Origin: Ktedonosporobacter rubrisoli
Lineage (GTDB): Bacteria > Chloroflexota > Ktedonobacteria > Ktedonobacterales > Ktedonobacteraceae
Direction of reading: 5' to 3'
DNA: 64,000 nucleotides
Assembly (NCBI RefSeq): GCF_004208415.1
Contig: NZ_CP035758.1
Coordinates: 868,001 to 932,000, forward strand
The position numbers were made by a program, and so were the translations under genes. Of this stretch, positions 42,855-52,863 are shown piece by piece. Position 1 is the first letter of the stretch. Every line of letters starts with the position of its first letter. The notes under the pieces were generated by a model. It was not told where the DNA came from. It did no database searches and worked only from the letters and a program-made list of their open reading frames with translations.

Positions 42855-44567
42855 ATGCAATATTCTAAAAAAATACCGAAGAAAGATAGCGCAGCTTATT
42901 TGCCGCGTCTCCTGCCCGCTTTGCTACTTATAAGCTTATTATCTCTATCTCTGAGCGCGTGCGGAGGCGATCCACAGGCCCAGCTACAAGCGAAACAAAA
43001 CCTTGCCACGCTAAATCAAGCTATTCAACATGCTAAGAGTGTGGGCGTTCCCAGCACCGACCTGAATGGCATTCTCCATCAGGAGCTGCAGCTTAACCAG
43101 ACTAACGCCCCCTGGTCAATGTTTAACGACCAGTCAGTTGACGATTATTACCATAACCTGGCCACGCGTTATCAACTATTGGCCATGCAAACCCACGGTG
43201 TAGAGGCAAAATCTACTGAGCAGCTGAAAGCCAAAGCCCAGACAGATTTACTCTCTTTGCAAAGAACGCTCACGCTCCAGCGCGCCAGCGGCACACCCGT
43301 AGATGCCGCCAATCAGATCTATCAGAAGAATGCTGCCAAAATCGAAAAGGCGAGCACACCAGGCGAGTTTATCGCCATTAGCAAGCAGGTTCATGATGCC
43401 ACGCTGACGCTGAATCAGCTCCCGGCCACAATGGATAAGCTCAAAACGCTGCAAGATATCATCACAATGATGCAAAATGACCACCAGGATGTAAACTCAC
43501 TCCAGAAGCAATACGACGATGATAAAAGCGCGTTAAACAAAGTAGTGACGCCTGATGCACTGCAGCAGGTAGATCAGACCATCGATCAGCAAAATCAGCA
43601 GGTCGCCTCAAATTTCCAAGGCCTTATTCCTCAGCTTGTGCAGAATCGTATTAACGATCTGAGCGACCAGGTTCAGGAGATGCAGAAGGACGGCATCGAT
43701 GTGACCAAATATCAGCAGACCCTCGGTGAGGATCGCACTCAGGGCCAGCAGGTCAAATCGCTACAAGATTATCGTACCTTCTCCAAAAAAATTGCCGGGG
43801 ACATTAAGGCTCTGCAGCCAGATCTCTTTAAGGGCCGCGCGATCTTCCTGGTCAGCCAATTTCACCAGAAAGTTAACGCCTGGGGCAATGCCCACATGTA
43901 TCATGATAAATATAATGGAGAGGACTATCCTCTTAATAACAGTTATATGACGAAGGGCATCGGCGAAGATCTTGACCGCGAGCTGAATAACGCGCAATCT
44001 TTGGAGGACTATCAGCAGGTGATTGCCGACACGCAAAATGAGCTTTTCCACCTGCAAATGTTGGAGCAGGATTTCAACGATTCCACGCCTTTCGATCAAG
44101 TGCATCAGACCGACATACAATTGATCGACCACTATAAGCTCCAAAACGCCCAGGTTGTTGTAGTCTCGACTGTAGAGCAATCCTTGCGGCTCTATGAAAA
44201 TGGCCATCTCGTCCAAGGCTTTCTGATTACGGCTGGCCGCCCCGAGCTACCAGCCGTGCCAGGTCTCTGGCGTCCAATGTGGCGTTTGACGCACACAGAG
44301 TTCCATTCGCCCTATCCCAAAGGTTCGCCTTACTATTATGAGCCAACTAAGATCAATTATGCCATCATGTATCACGAGGGAGGCTACTTCCTGCACGACT
44401 CGTGGTGGCGCAATGATTATGGTCCGGGCACGCAGTTCTACCATATTGACTCAAGCGGCAATACCAGTGCCTCCTATGGCACTCACGGCTGCGTCAATAT
44501 TCGCGAAGATCAGGCCGCCTGGCTGTATGATCGCACAAGCTACAATACCTCGATCCTCATTTACTAG
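42855..44567 (+). CDS. L,D-transpeptidase (YkuD) lipoprotein
   Basis: 570 residues. A lipoprotein signal (LLISLLSLSLSAC) gives lipidated Cys near 37. A long, Gln-rich, helical stalk of about 370 residues follows (many DxQQQVxxLQ-type turns). The YkuD domain is at the C-terminus: VVVVSTVEQSLRLYENGHLV, then GTHGCVNI with the catalytic Cys and upstream His in YFLHDSWWR. YkuD enzymes cross-link peptidoglycan or attach proteins to it; the stalk would place the enzyme away from the membrane. Terminated by a long hairpin shared with the convergent CPBP gene. Confidence 0.88.
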   Translation: MQYSKKIPKKDSAAYLPRLLPALLLISLLSLSLSACGGDPQAQLQAKQNLATLNQAIQHAKSVGVPSTDLNGILHQELQLNQTNAPWSMFNDQSVDDYYHNLATRYQLLAMQTHGVEAKSTEQLKAKAQTDLLSLQRTLTLQRASGTPVDAANQIYQKNAAKIEKASTPGEFIAISKQVHDATLTLNQLPATMDKLKTLQDIITMMQNDHQDVNSLQKQYDDDKSALNKVVTPDALQQVDQTIDQQNQQVASNFQGLIPQLVQNRINDLSDQVQEMQKDGIDVTKYQQTLGEDRTQGQQVKSLQDYRTFSKKIAGDIKALQPDLFKGRAIFLVSQFHQKVNAWGNAHMYHDKYNGEDYPLNNSYMTKGIGEDLDRELNNAQSLEDYQQVIADTQNELFHLQMLEQDFNDSTPFDQVHQTDIQLIDHYKLQNAQVVVVSTVEQSLRLYENGHLVQGFLITAGRPELPAVPGLWRPMWRLTHTEFHSPYPKGSPYYYEPTKINYAIMYHEGGYFLHDSWWRNDYGPGTQFYHIDSSGNTSASYGTHGCVNIREDQAAWLYDRTSYNTSILIY

Positions 44568-44627
44568 AAGATTTGAGGCGCACCGAGGCATGTTGCTAGG
44601 GCTTGCAGCGAGCCTCCTGTAATAAGT

Positions 44628-44675
44628 AAGGACAAGGAAACAAAGCGCCCCCAACCGCTTGTTCTCCTTGTCCTT
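44628..44675. terminator. bidirectional terminator between convergent genes
   Basis: AAGGACAAGGA (44628-44638) pairs perfectly with TCCTTGTCCTT (44665-44675), with an inner AACAA...TTGTT extension. It lies between the transpeptidase (plus) and CPBP (minus) stops. Confidence 0.8.
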
Positions 44676-44700
44676 CCCTTATCTTTCAGCTAAAATGATG

Positions 44701-45597
44701 CTAGCCGGCGCTCTCTAACGCCTTCTGTTTTTCTTTAGCAGGGCTTGAAAGAAAGCGTGGCGTAATCATGCAGCCTCGCCGCGCGGCCACAACCAGCAAG
44801 ATCACGCCAAGGCATCCAATTAAGATAATCGTCACAAGACCGGCCTCTGGACCAAACGTACCACCGGTCCACAACTCAGGTCCCTTGAGGGAGGCACGAA
44901 ACAGCGTCCCGGTACTAAAACCCGAGATCTGGGCGCCAAAGATTGGTCCTTCAAAAAAGTTCCAGCCCCAATGGAAACCAATGATCCACCATAGGCTGCG
45001 CGTTAGCATATAGATGGCAGCTATGGTGATGCCCGCACTCAGCATAATTGCCACCGCGCTAATTAGCGTTGCATGCGGGTTTGCGAGATGCGAGGCACCA
45101 AAGAATATAGCGCTAAGCACAACCGCAATCCACGAGCCGAGAGGACGCTCCAACAGACGAAAGATAATGGCCCGAAATATGATCTCTTCCTGCATAGCGG
45201 CGGCAAAGAAGATAACAAGCAGTGGTATAAGGATTGCTGGAAGTATGCTCAGCGGCGCAATGGAGGTAATACGATAAAAGCCAAGCAGAGCCAGCACACC
45301 AACGACAGCTCCTATAGAGCAGCCACCAAGCACAAAGCTAAACAAGAGCTGCAAGAGAAATCCCCGCTTGACTAAGCCTACTTCGCTGAGGGAGCGATGT
45401 TCTAAATAGCGGGTAGCCAGAAAGAGAAGAGCTAGCAAACCCAGAGCCAGCACAACATTTGAGATGACGTTGCTCAACAGCACATGTGGCAACATCCTAA
45501 ATACCAGCTGCAGCAAGCCTATCAGCACAGCTATAGCGGCAACTTCGATGATCAGTTGAATAAGCGAAAACGACAGAATACGCCGGACAAAAGACAT
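44701..45597 (-). CDS. CPBP-family intramembrane glutamic protease
   Basis: 298 residues from ATG 45597 (AAGGA 8 bases upstream; a TTG at 45618 is possible). Seven or eight membrane helices. The three family motifs are present: EEIIFRAIIFR (EExxxR), FFGASHLANP (FxxxH) and FHWGWNFF (HxxxN). CPBP proteases (Rce1/Abi family) cleave membrane or prenylated substrates and often process bacteriocins or regulators. No bacteriocin gene is adjacent, so the substrate is unknown. Confidence 0.88.
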   Translation of the reverse strand: MSFVRRILSFSLIQLIIEVAAIAVLIGLLQLVFRMLPHVLLSNVISNVVLALGLLALLFLATRYLEHRSLSEVGLVKRGFLLQLLFSFVLGGCSIGAVVGVLALLGFYRITSIAPLSILPAILIPLLVIFFAAAMQEEIIFRAIIFRLLERPLGSWIAVVLSAIFFGASHLANPHATLISAVAIMLSAGITIAAIYMLTRSLWWIIGFHWGWNFFEGPIFGAQISGFSTGTLFRASLKGPELWTGGTFGPEAGLVTIILIGCLGVILLVVAARRGCMITPRFLSSPAKEKQKALESAG

Positions 45598-45747
45598 AGA
45601 AGCATCCTTTCTTCTCAACGCTCGCTTGTATAGCGTTGGTAATGTCAGTACAGCTATCGGTTAAGGGTCCGTGACCAAATACCTCAAGGGCAGATCGGCG
45701 GCAGAGAGCATGCAATCCCTGCAGACTCTCGCCAGCATCCTGACACT

Positions 45748-46524
45748 CTATTCTTCTATTTCAATATGGCCTACAGATTCGCGTATCCAGGTTGGGCGAT
45801 AGGGAAAACGCTCAGCCTGCTCGCGTGTAGTCACGCCGGTCAGGACAAGAATTGTGCGCAGTCCACTTTCGATGCCTGCAACCATATCGGTATCCATGCG
45901 ATCCCCAATCATCACAGAGTCTTCGGAATGAGCATTCAGGCGGCGCAAGGCCGTACGCATCATCAACGGATTGGGCTTGCCAACATAATAGGGCTTCACA
46001 CCGATTGCCGCACTGATTAAGGCCGCCACAGCCCCGGTTGCCGGAACGATACCCTCTTCATCTGGCCCCATAACATCTGGATTTGTCGCGATGAAACGTG
46101 CTCCGGCCGCGATAAAACGAATGGCCCGCGTAATGCGCGAGAAGCTATAGGTTGTAGTTTCGCCAAGCACAACATATTCCGGCTCTTGATCTGTGAGTAC
46201 ATAGCCGATATCATGCAGGGCCGTCGTCAACCCGGATTCGCCAATGACATACGCGCGCCCGCCTGGACGCTGCGAGTGGAGAAATTGCGCGGTAGCCAGG
46301 GCAGAAGTAAAAATGGCATCGGCCGGCACATCTAATCCCATGTAGTGCAAGCGTACCTGTAAATCGCGTGGCGTATACTGCGAGTTATTGGTCAAGATTA
46401 AGAAGGGAATCTGCTGGGCTTGTAGACGTTGCAGGAACTCTGCAGCGCCGGGAATGAGCGTTGACCCACGCACAATCACCCCATCCATATCGAATAAATA
46501 ATGCTTGATACCTTCCAATGGCAC
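45748..46524 (-). CDS. HAD-IIA family phosphatase (NagD-like)
   Basis: 258 residues. HAD motifs: [10 protein letters not shown] (nucleophile Asp), LTNNS (motif II), VGKPNPLM (motif III Lys) and [13 protein letters not shown] (motif IV). The cap between motifs II and III has the NagD/PGP (C2) size. Likely substrates are sugar or nucleoside monophosphates or p-nitrophenyl-phosphate-like compounds. The start is GTG 46524, or TTG 46518, which has the better distance (8 bases) to GGAGG. Confidence 0.88.
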   Translation of the reverse strand: MPLEGIKHYLFDMDGVIVRGSTLIPGAAEFLQRLQAQQIPFLILTNNSQYTPRDLQVRLHYMGLDVPADAIFTSALATAQFLHSQRPGGRAYVIGESGLTTALHDIGYVLTDQEPEYVVLGETTTYSFSRITRAIRFIAAGARFIATNPDVMGPDEEGIVPATGAVAALISAAIGVKPYYVGKPNPLMMRTALRRLNAHSEDSVMIGDRMDTDMVAGIESGLRTILVLTGVTTREQAERFPYRPTWIRESVGHIEIEE

Positions 46525-47111
46525 ATCCTCCGTTCCGAAGTACCTCTAAAACTTTTGTGAGCTAGGGGACCAGCCTCAGTGTAGCTTAAAGATTTGTTGC
46601 ATGTCAATGACAACAGCTAGTCGTGGCTCATCTCTCTCAGTTATAAGTAACTGAAACCAGGGTTCCATAGTGACAAGTTACCCCCTCGCCACGAAACTGG
46701 CATAGCTAATTGTTATTTTCGCGTGCTCTCAATCTGTAAATAACGTTTGGGTGAGCTTCCCAACGATCTTGACAGCTCACGCCAAGGATATGTTAAGATC
46801 AAGGCGGCATCTAACATGGTATGAATAAAAACTGTGGGGAATGGAGAAAACGGGTCAAAATGTGTGAGGAGGTGTGGAAGTTTTCTACTCGCCCCAAGCG
46901 CTTAACTTCCTCCTTCACGCGCTTTGAGAGCAGATGTAACACTTTCCGAGCAGTGGCGTTGCATAGAGTGCAATCTCAATTCGCAAAGCGCCTTCAGCAG
47001 AGAGCGCCTTTTGTGTTCTGCTTCTACGTGGGATGCGGTGCGATCTGGTCACAGACGGCATCTCCTCCTGCAAGGAAGAGATACAATCTCAGAGAAGGAT
47101 GGAAGTATACA
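46525..47111. other. regulatory region upstream of the biotin operon
   Basis: Besides the palindrome at 46765-46800, GTTATTT/AAATAAC arms flank a 19-base spacer near 46710-46742. The open frame that runs from 46821 into bioF has no family sequence before codon 98 and is taken as leader. Confidence 0.4.
46765..46800. promoter_or_regulatory. palindrome in bio promoter, candidate BirA-type operator
   Basis: GATCTTGACA (46765-46774) and TGTTAAGATC (46791-46800) are inverted repeats with one mismatch, 16 bases apart, and the left arm contains a TTGACA -35-like box. Arms and spacing are of BirA-operator size, though the sequence differs from the E. coli site. Confidence 0.4.
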
Positions 47112-48320
47112 ATGTTGGAAACACCTTCTTCACTCTCATATATTCAACGACGGCTTGAGGCTATTCGACAGCAGCATTTGCTGCGACGGCTTAGCGCGCC
47201 TGGCCAGCCAACTGAGCCCTGGATAACTATTGACTCGCGCAAGCTGCTCAATCTAAGCTCAAATAACTATCTTGGCCTGGCGCAGAATCCACGGCTCAAG
47301 CAGGCTGCGGCCAAAGCTCTTGAGCTCTATGGCTGTAGCGCTGCCTCATCACGCCTGATCGCTGGAACTACAGCTTTCCACGCTCATGTAGAGGCTCGCC
47401 TTGCCTCTCTTTATCACTGTGAGGCTGCCCTTTTGTTTAGTAGCGGCTACACGGCTAACGTAGGCGTGATTAGTGGGCTGGTGGGACCAGGCGATGTAGT
47501 TCTAAGCGATGAGCTCAATCATGCCAGCATCATCGATGGCTGCCGACTGAGCAAAGCCGAGCGCCGTATTTATCCTCATTGCAACGTTCACGCGCTGGCT
47601 CAACACCTGGAAGAACTTGAGAGGCAGGGTCAACGCGGCATGCGCCTTGTCGTTACAGAGAGCGTTTTTAGTATGGATGGCGATATAGCACCTCTGGCGG
47701 AGATTGCCAGCTTATGCCGCCAGCATCAAGCCCTGCTCTTCGTTGACGAGGCCCATGCTACCGGCTGTCTGGGTCCCAACGGGCGCGGCCTGCTCTCTCA
47801 CCTGGGCTTAGAGCAGGAAGAAAATATTGTGGCGATGCACAGTTTCAGCAAGGCGCTGGGAAGCATAGGCGCGTTTGTGACCTCCCACGCGTTGATTAAA
47901 GACTTGCTGGTAAATGTCTCGCGACAGTTTATCTTCACAACGGCCTCGCCTGTTGCCACACTTGCTGCCGGACTGACCGCGCTAGAAGTGCTCAACGAAC
48001 AACCTGATCTACCCACACAGTTGCAAAATAAGGCTGCCTTTCTGCGCCACGGACTGCAGGAATTAGGGCTGAACACGCTAGCTTCTGAGACCCAGATTAT
48101 CCCATGGCTGATTGGCGACTCAGAGCGAGCGCTCCAGATAGCCGCTGCCTTGCTCGGCGAGGGTATCTATGCGCTGGCCATTCGCCCTCCCACAGTTCCC
48201 AGAGGCGCCGCGCGCATTCGCTTTAGCGTCATGGCCAGCCATACAGAACAGGAGCTCGCCCGCGCCCTGGAAGCCGTGGCGACAGTTTGCAAAAATATGC
48301 AATTTCACATAGAAGCATAA
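47112..48320 (+). CDS. bioF: 8-amino-7-oxononanoate synthase (BioF)
   Basis: 402 residues from ATG 47112 (GAAGGATGGAAG upstream). PLP-dependent alpha-oxoamine synthase: LLNLSSNNYLGLAQNPRL, GYTANVGVISGL, DELNHASIIDGCR, VDEAHATGCLGPNGRG and HSFSKALGSIGAFV with the PLP Lys. It condenses pimeloyl-ACP/CoA with alanine. The sequence alone does not exclude the related KBL (2-amino-3-ketobutyrate ligase), but bioA and bioD follow at once, so BioF is the natural reading. First gene of bioFAD. Confidence 0.9.
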   Translation: MLETPSSLSYIQRRLEAIRQQHLLRRLSAPGQPTEPWITIDSRKLLNLSSNNYLGLAQNPRLKQAAAKALELYGCSAASSRLIAGTTAFHAHVEARLASLYHCEAALLFSSGYTANVGVISGLVGPGDVVLSDELNHASIIDGCRLSKAERRIYPHCNVHALAQHLEELERQGQRGMRLVVTESVFSMDGDIAPLAEIASLCRQHQALLFVDEAHATGCLGPNGRGLLSHLGLEQEENIVAMHSFSKALGSIGAFVTSHALIKDLLVNVSRQFIFTTASPVATLAAGLTALEVLNEQPDLPTQLQNKAAFLRHGLQELGLNTLASETQIIPWLIGDSERALQIAAALLGEGIYALAIRPPTVPRGAARIRFSVMASHTEQELARALEAVATVCKNMQFHIEA

Positions 48321-48349
48321 ACACGAGAAAAGGAAAGCTCTACAAACAC

Positions 48350-49759
48350 ATGCCAAGCGAACATATCTCTACCTCGGCCAGATCTGCCCCATATGAGCAG
48401 AATGACAAGCGTTACCTCTGGCATCCATTTACCCAACAACAGCTCTGGGAAGCCGAGCCTCAGCTGGTCATTGAGCGCGCCGAAGGCTGCTATCTGATCG
48501 ATGTCGATGGCCGGCGCTATCTGGATGGCATCTCCTCGCTCTGGGCCAACATTCACGGCCACGGACGCCCCGAGATTAATCAGGCTATCAAGCAGCAGTT
48601 GGAGCGCGTGGCTCATACTACCATGTTGGGCCTGACACATCCCACGGCTATTGAGCTGGGCAAACGCCTGGTAAAGCTGGCGCCCGGAAAGCTGAGCCGC
48701 GTCTTCTATTCGGATACGGGAGCGACGGCCGTGGAAATCGCGCTCAAGATGGCCTTCCAGTACTGGCAACAGGCAGATCCGCCCCAACCAAACAAGCGCG
48801 CCTTTCTCTCGCTGCGCAACGCTTATCACGGCGATACGGTTGGTGCGATGAGCGTTGGCGGGATCGATGTCTATCGCCGCGCCTATAACCATCTGTTCTT
48901 TCCCACCATCCCACTTGAGTATACGGCCTGCACCTGTGGCTCACAGCCAGCCTGTAACGCTTGTCGCATGCCCTGCCTTGATATCATCGAGCGCACTGTC
49001 GCTCAGCATGCAGACGAGCTGGCGGCAATCGTCCTGGAGCCACTCTTTCAGGGCGCGGCAGGCATCCAAACCTACCCTGCTGGCTATACGCGCGCGGTCT
49101 GGGAAATTGCCAGGCGGCACGGGCTCCTCTTCATCGTCGATGAGGTCGCGACGGGTTTCGGGCGCACCGGCAAGATGTTTGCCTGCGAGCATGAAGGTAT
49201 TGAGCCTGATATCATGGCCCTGGCCAAAGGCTTGAGCGGCGGCTATCTGCCATTGGCAGCCACGCTGGCCACGGAAGAGATCTATCAGGCCTTCCTTGGT
49301 TCGATCAGTGAGGGCCGCACTTTCTACCACGGTCACACCTATACCGGCAATCCGCTGGCTTGCGCGGCGGCCCTGGCCAATCTTGACCTTTTTGAGCAAG
49401 AGCAGACGTTAGAGAAGCTGCAGCCGCGTATCGAGCAGTTGCGCCAGGGATTGGAACATCTTCGTCACTTGCCCATGGTTGCCGAGATCCGCCAATGCGG
49501 GTTGGTAGCCGGTATTGAGTTAGCCCGCGATGGCGAGCGCGAACAGCCTTTCCCGCCTGAGAGAAGGGTTGGAGCGCGGGTCACGCTAGAGGCGCGCAAG
49601 CGTGGGGTGATTCTGCGCCCGCTCTCCGACGTTGTTGTGCTGATGCCGCCCCTGATCATCTCAGAGGACGAGCTGGCCTATTTATTGATGGTTGTTGAAG
49701 ATGCGCTTAGCATTGTAGCTGTCGAGGAAGCTATGCACGAGGAGGAGCAACATGTCTAA
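48350..49759 (+). CDS. bioA: adenosylmethionine-8-amino-7-oxononanoate aminotransferase (BioA)
   Basis: 469 residues from ATG 48350 (AGAAAAGGAAAG upstream). Class-III aminotransferase with the BioA start YLWHPFTQQQLWE, LDGISSLWANIHGH, FYSDTGATAVEIALKMAFQY, RNAYHGDTVGAMSVGG, VDEVATGFGRTGKMFACEH and LAKGLSGGYLPLAATL with the PLP Lys. It converts KAPA to DAPA. It starts 29 bases after bioF and overlaps bioD by 8 bases. Confidence 0.93.
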   Translation: MPSEHISTSARSAPYEQNDKRYLWHPFTQQQLWEAEPQLVIERAEGCYLIDVDGRRYLDGISSLWANIHGHGRPEINQAIKQQLERVAHTTMLGLTHPTAIELGKRLVKLAPGKLSRVFYSDTGATAVEIALKMAFQYWQQADPPQPNKRAFLSLRNAYHGDTVGAMSVGGIDVYRRAYNHLFFPTIPLEYTACTCGSQPACNACRMPCLDIIERTVAQHADELAAIVLEPLFQGAAGIQTYPAGYTRAVWEIARRHGLLFIVDEVATGFGRTGKMFACEHEGIEPDIMALAKGLSGGYLPLAATLATEEIYQAFLGSISEGRTFYHGHTYTGNPLACAAALANLDLFEQEQTLEKLQPRIEQLRQGLEHLRHLPMVAEIRQCGLVAGIELARDGEREQPFPPERRVGARVTLEARKRGVILRPLSDVVVLMPPLIISEDELAYLLMVVEDALSIVAVEEAMHEEEQHV

Positions 49760-50456
49760 AGGAATCTTTATTACGGGGACCGATACCGGAGTCGGTAAGA
49801 CGATGCTCACGGCGGTTCTGGCCGTGACCTTGCGCGCGCAAGGGCTACGCGTGGGAGTAATGAAGCCGGCCGAGGCGGGTTGTGAGGAGCATAACGGGGA
49901 GCTCTATGCTCAGGATGCCCATTTACTACAAACGATGTCAGGCTGCCAGGCCCCACTCGAATTGATTGTGCCTTATCGTCTGCGTGAGCCTCTGGCCCCG
50001 GCCCTGGCCGCTGAGCATGAAGGTGTGCAGGTTGATCTAAGGCATATCGCTGCTTGTTATAGCAGGCTAGCAAGCGCACATGATGTTGTACTGATCGAAG
50101 GTGCGGGCGGGCTTATGGTTCCGCTGACTGAAAATGAGAGCTATCTGGACCTTGCAGCATTGCTAGATGTGCCCATACTGATTGCGGCGCGCAACATCCT
50201 TGGCACGATCAATCACACGGCACTGACGGCTATTGTGGCGGCGCAACGCTGTTCTGTGCTGGGTATTGTGCTAAACGAGCTGGATGCGCAACAGCGAGAT
50301 CTTTCGCAGGCCAGCAACGGCGAATCGCTACGCCGCTGGGGACGCGCTCCCCTCCTGGGAACGCTAGCCTATACGCCTGAGCTGACCCCGATGGCCCTGC
50401 TCCATCTGGGCCTTGAGCTTGATCTTACCCCCATTCTGCAGCATCTGGGCAGATGA
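49752..50456 (+). CDS. bioD: dethiobiotin synthetase (BioD)
   Basis: 234 residues. GIFITGTDTGVGKTMLTAVL is the P-loop start of BioD. VMKPAEAGC, DAHLL, PYRLREPLAPALAA and VLIEGAGGLMVPL follow. It closes DAPA to dethiobiotin with ATP and CO2. Translation is coupled to bioA by an 8-base overlap. bioB is not in the window. A long perfect hairpin ends the operon. Confidence 0.93.
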   Translation: MSKGIFITGTDTGVGKTMLTAVLAVTLRAQGLRVGVMKPAEAGCEEHNGELYAQDAHLLQTMSGCQAPLELIVPYRLREPLAPALAAEHEGVQVDLRHIAACYSRLASAHDVVLIEGAGGLMVPLTENESYLDLAALLDVPILIAARNILGTINHTALTAIVAAQRCSVLGIVLNELDAQQRDLSQASNGESLRRWGRAPLLGTLAYTPELTPMALLHLGLELDLTPILQHLGR

Positions 50457-50549
50457 ACTTTTGAAGTAGTGGGAATAAAGATATGAAGCTGGCACATATA
50501 ATTCTGACCCGTTGAGCATAAGCAACAACGAGCTGAAATGCTAGCCGTA

Positions 50550-50590
50550 GGGCAAGGAGTTTCGGGATGGCGCACCGAAACTCCTTGCCC
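50550..50590. terminator. 16-bp perfect hairpin between convergent genes
   Basis: GGGCAAGGAGTTTCGG and CCGAAACTCCTTGCCC pair perfectly with a 9-base loop. No T run follows on either strand, so it may stop transcription with help or act as an RNA-stability or repeat element between bioD and the kinase remnant. Confidence 0.6.
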
Positions 50591-50702
50591 CAGATCCTTG
50601 CTAAGTAATTTAGGCTTGAGAGCGACCTTAAAGCTCTATATATCTCTTCTCTAATGCCAGATATAAGTTGAATAAAAATATATACTCTAGCTCGTATTAC
50701 TA

Positions 50703-51227
50703 TTAATATTTAATAAATATCGTACCACAGTAAGTACTATCAGGCGGTACTCTGGTCTCTGCACAAATGGATATACCAGTTACATTTCCATCTGCTTTTG
50801 GTGCATACGGGAATTGTAGAGCACCATCCATCACGCCACCATTAGGGAAGCCATGGACGCCACCCATAGAACCAGAGAATTGATAATCCCCCATACTGCT
50901 TAAGAGCATAAAGTAAACTATTGTCTTATCATGGGCCACATCAATGCTAATTGCTTTGATCTCCACTTTTGTATGAGAGGTATCGTTGCTGGACATTAAG
51001 TCTAATTCTATATCTATTGTTTGGTTGGCAGATCCATATATTGGCGAGAGTTGCAAGGGATAAAGTGTTGTGCCATCTCCTGGTGGCCTGCGGAAAATTA
51101 CGAACAGGAAAAGCAGAATGATCGTGACTATACTCGTTATTACTAAGCGTCGCCGGTGAGAAGAGGGTCTAACATTCCCTTGTGCTTCGGCCAGCGGCGG
51201 AGTGATGGCAGAAGGTGTGGGTCACGA
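50703..51227 (-). pseudogene. outer membrane-anchored part split from the Ser/Thr kinase by a frameshift
   Basis: Reading the frame other than the kinase from just after a stop near 51227 gives PTPSAITPPLAEAQGNVRP, then SSHRRRLVITSIVTIILLFL (basic stop-transfer side and membrane helix), then an extracellular part (LSPIYGSANQTIDIELDLMS ... CAETRVPPDSTYCGTIF). That is the Pro-rich linker, membrane helix and sensor expected after a PknB-like kinase domain. No start codon with a binding site lies in this part. A one-base change near 51225-51235 would join it to the kinase. Confidence 0.6.
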
Positions 51228-52144
51228 GCGTTGGCTCTAGTTGGAGCAACTGCTGCCGGGTTGGCCTGCCGGGTGGGCGCTTCTAAAGCCTGCTTGCTGA
51301 CCTGGATGGTCTGTTCCTCTGTAAAGGCCGCAGGAGAAACCTGAGCCGCAGCAAGAGCCCGAGCAAAAGCCTGGACGCTGCCAAAACGCTGCTGGGGATC
51401 TTTGCTCAGAGCGGTCAGCACCACCTGTTCTACCTCCTCTGGCAGCTCGGGCAACTTTGTGCACAATGAAGGCACGGTCGCACCCAGGTGCTGGGCGATC
51501 AATTCAGCCGAGGAGCCGGAGAAGGGCAGCAAGCCCGTAAGCCAATGATAGACCATGACCGCCAGAGCATATTGATCGCTGGCGGGACGTGGCTTGCCCT
51601 GGATCTGTTCGGGGGCCATGTAGGCCAGCGTTCCGATGGCAGCCTCGGTACTCATCGAAGAGGTAGAATGGGCGATGGTAGCGATGCCAAAATCGGAGAG
51701 CAACAAGCGACCTTCCTCGTCAAGCAAGATATTCTCGGGCTTGACATCGCGATGGATGATCTTGCGCTCATGGGCATACAGCAACGCTCCGGCAATCTGA
51801 TTGACATAATCCACAACCAGATCAAGGGGTAGGCGCCGGCCAGAAGGATGCTTCTGCCGAAGGGAGCCATTTGAGGCATAGTCGAGGACAAGGAAAGGCG
51901 TGCTTTCCTGGACATCGTAATCAAGTACTCTGACAATATGGGCATGCTTCAATTCAGCAATCGTTCGAGCTTCACGCTGGAAGGTAGAGGTTTCATCGCT
52001 ACTCAGGTGAGTGTGCAGCAGCTTGATAGCGGCCTTCATGCCCAATCGTGTATGCTCAGCTAGATAGACTTCAGCGAAGCCGCCACGGCCGAGCAACTTC
52101 ACAAGGCGATAATTGCCAAGTTGTTGGCCTACATGATCTGCCAT
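51143..52144 (-). CDS. PknB-type Ser/Thr protein kinase, probably frameshifted
   Basis: 333 residues. The kinase domain is complete: GRGGFAEVY (P loop), AIKLL (Lys), IIHRDVKPENILL (catalytic loop), LSDFGIAT (DFG), GTLAYMAPEQ (activation segment) and DQYALAVMVYHWLTG. After residue about 307 (NARD) the frame ends in HLLPSLRRWPKHKGMLDPLL, which does not look like the usual linker. The shifted frame carries a Pro-rich linker, membrane helix and outer domain (50703-51227). The kinase domain itself may still be made, but uncoupled from the membrane. Confidence 0.85.
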   Translation of the reverse strand: MADHVGQQLGNYRLVKLLGRGGFAEVYLAEHTRLGMKAAIKLLHTHLSSDETSTFQREARTIAELKHAHIVRVLDYDVQESTPFLVLDYASNGSLRQKHPSGRRLPLDLVVDYVNQIAGALLYAHERKIIHRDVKPENILLDEEGRLLLSDFGIATIAHSTSSMSTEAAIGTLAYMAPEQIQGKPRPASDQYALAVMVYHWLTGLLPFSGSSAELIAQHLGATVPSLCTKLPELPEEVEQVVLTALSKDPQQRFGSVQAFARALAAAQVSPAAFTEEQTIQVSKQALEAPTRQANPAAVAPTRANARDPHLLPSLRRWPKHKGMLDPLLTGDA

Positions 52145-52666
52145 ACTGATATTTTCTCCACAATAGTATGCACTACTCTTGCGTTATCCCCATTAAGCAA
52201 GAATATCTATGGTCAAGCGGCAGCACTGCGCGGGAAGCGCATAATTAAGTAGATTGGTTTGAGAGCGAGAGATCCGTTTGATTGATTGAGCTTAGAATCC
52301 AGCAACGCACAAGATGGCGAAGACAAGCTGTACAGAAGAGCGACGTTTGCTCACGCCTGCTAGCTCTAAACGCGCTACGCAAATACTTCCTTTAAATGGA
52401 AGCCCCTTATTACATCTTGTGGCAAACTTAACGAGCTCCACGCCATTTGCTTACAGAAAACTTTATAGCTGAAGTATACATCTTTGCCGAAACAAGACAA
52501 GAATTTTAGCGCTATACCCTTTTCAAGCGCCGTGAAGCTCCCTCTCAAGAATAGAAGGGTTAAAAATAGGAGCATGATAGAGCCCTTGCTCCTGATATAT
52601 ACACTCTTGACTCATAGAAAAGTTTTAGCTACAATCAGAGTAATTACAGAAAGGGGGACTACTCCA

Positions 52667-52720
52667 ATGCTCACACATACATTCTTTTTCCTCACATTAC
52701 GGGAAGGTTTTTCGGCCTGA
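52667..52720 (+). CDS. possible 17-residue leader peptide
   Basis: ATG at 52667 follows AAGGGGG at about 12 bases and encodes MLTHTFFFLTLREGFSA. Its three consecutive Phe codons and the terminator-like hairpin about 140 bases downstream recall attenuation leaders. The downstream gene (DUF4037) is not an amino-acid gene, so the case is weak. Confidence 0.3.
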   Translation: MLTHTFFFLTLREGFSA

Positions 52721-52863
52721 TCAAACCCAACCTCTTGGCGCTATACGCGCTAACTTCGTACCGCTTATAAAGAGCTAGCTGCTTATTGCACACTTTTTGC
52801 TTGCAGCATAGTTGTTCGGGCTTACCACGCCTTCCCTCATCACGTTTTACTCATTCTCAGAAC

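Noticed and set aside
46821..47111. 97-codon N-terminal extension of BioF
   Set aside because: Family sequence starts only at codon 98 and a good binding site precedes ATG 47112.
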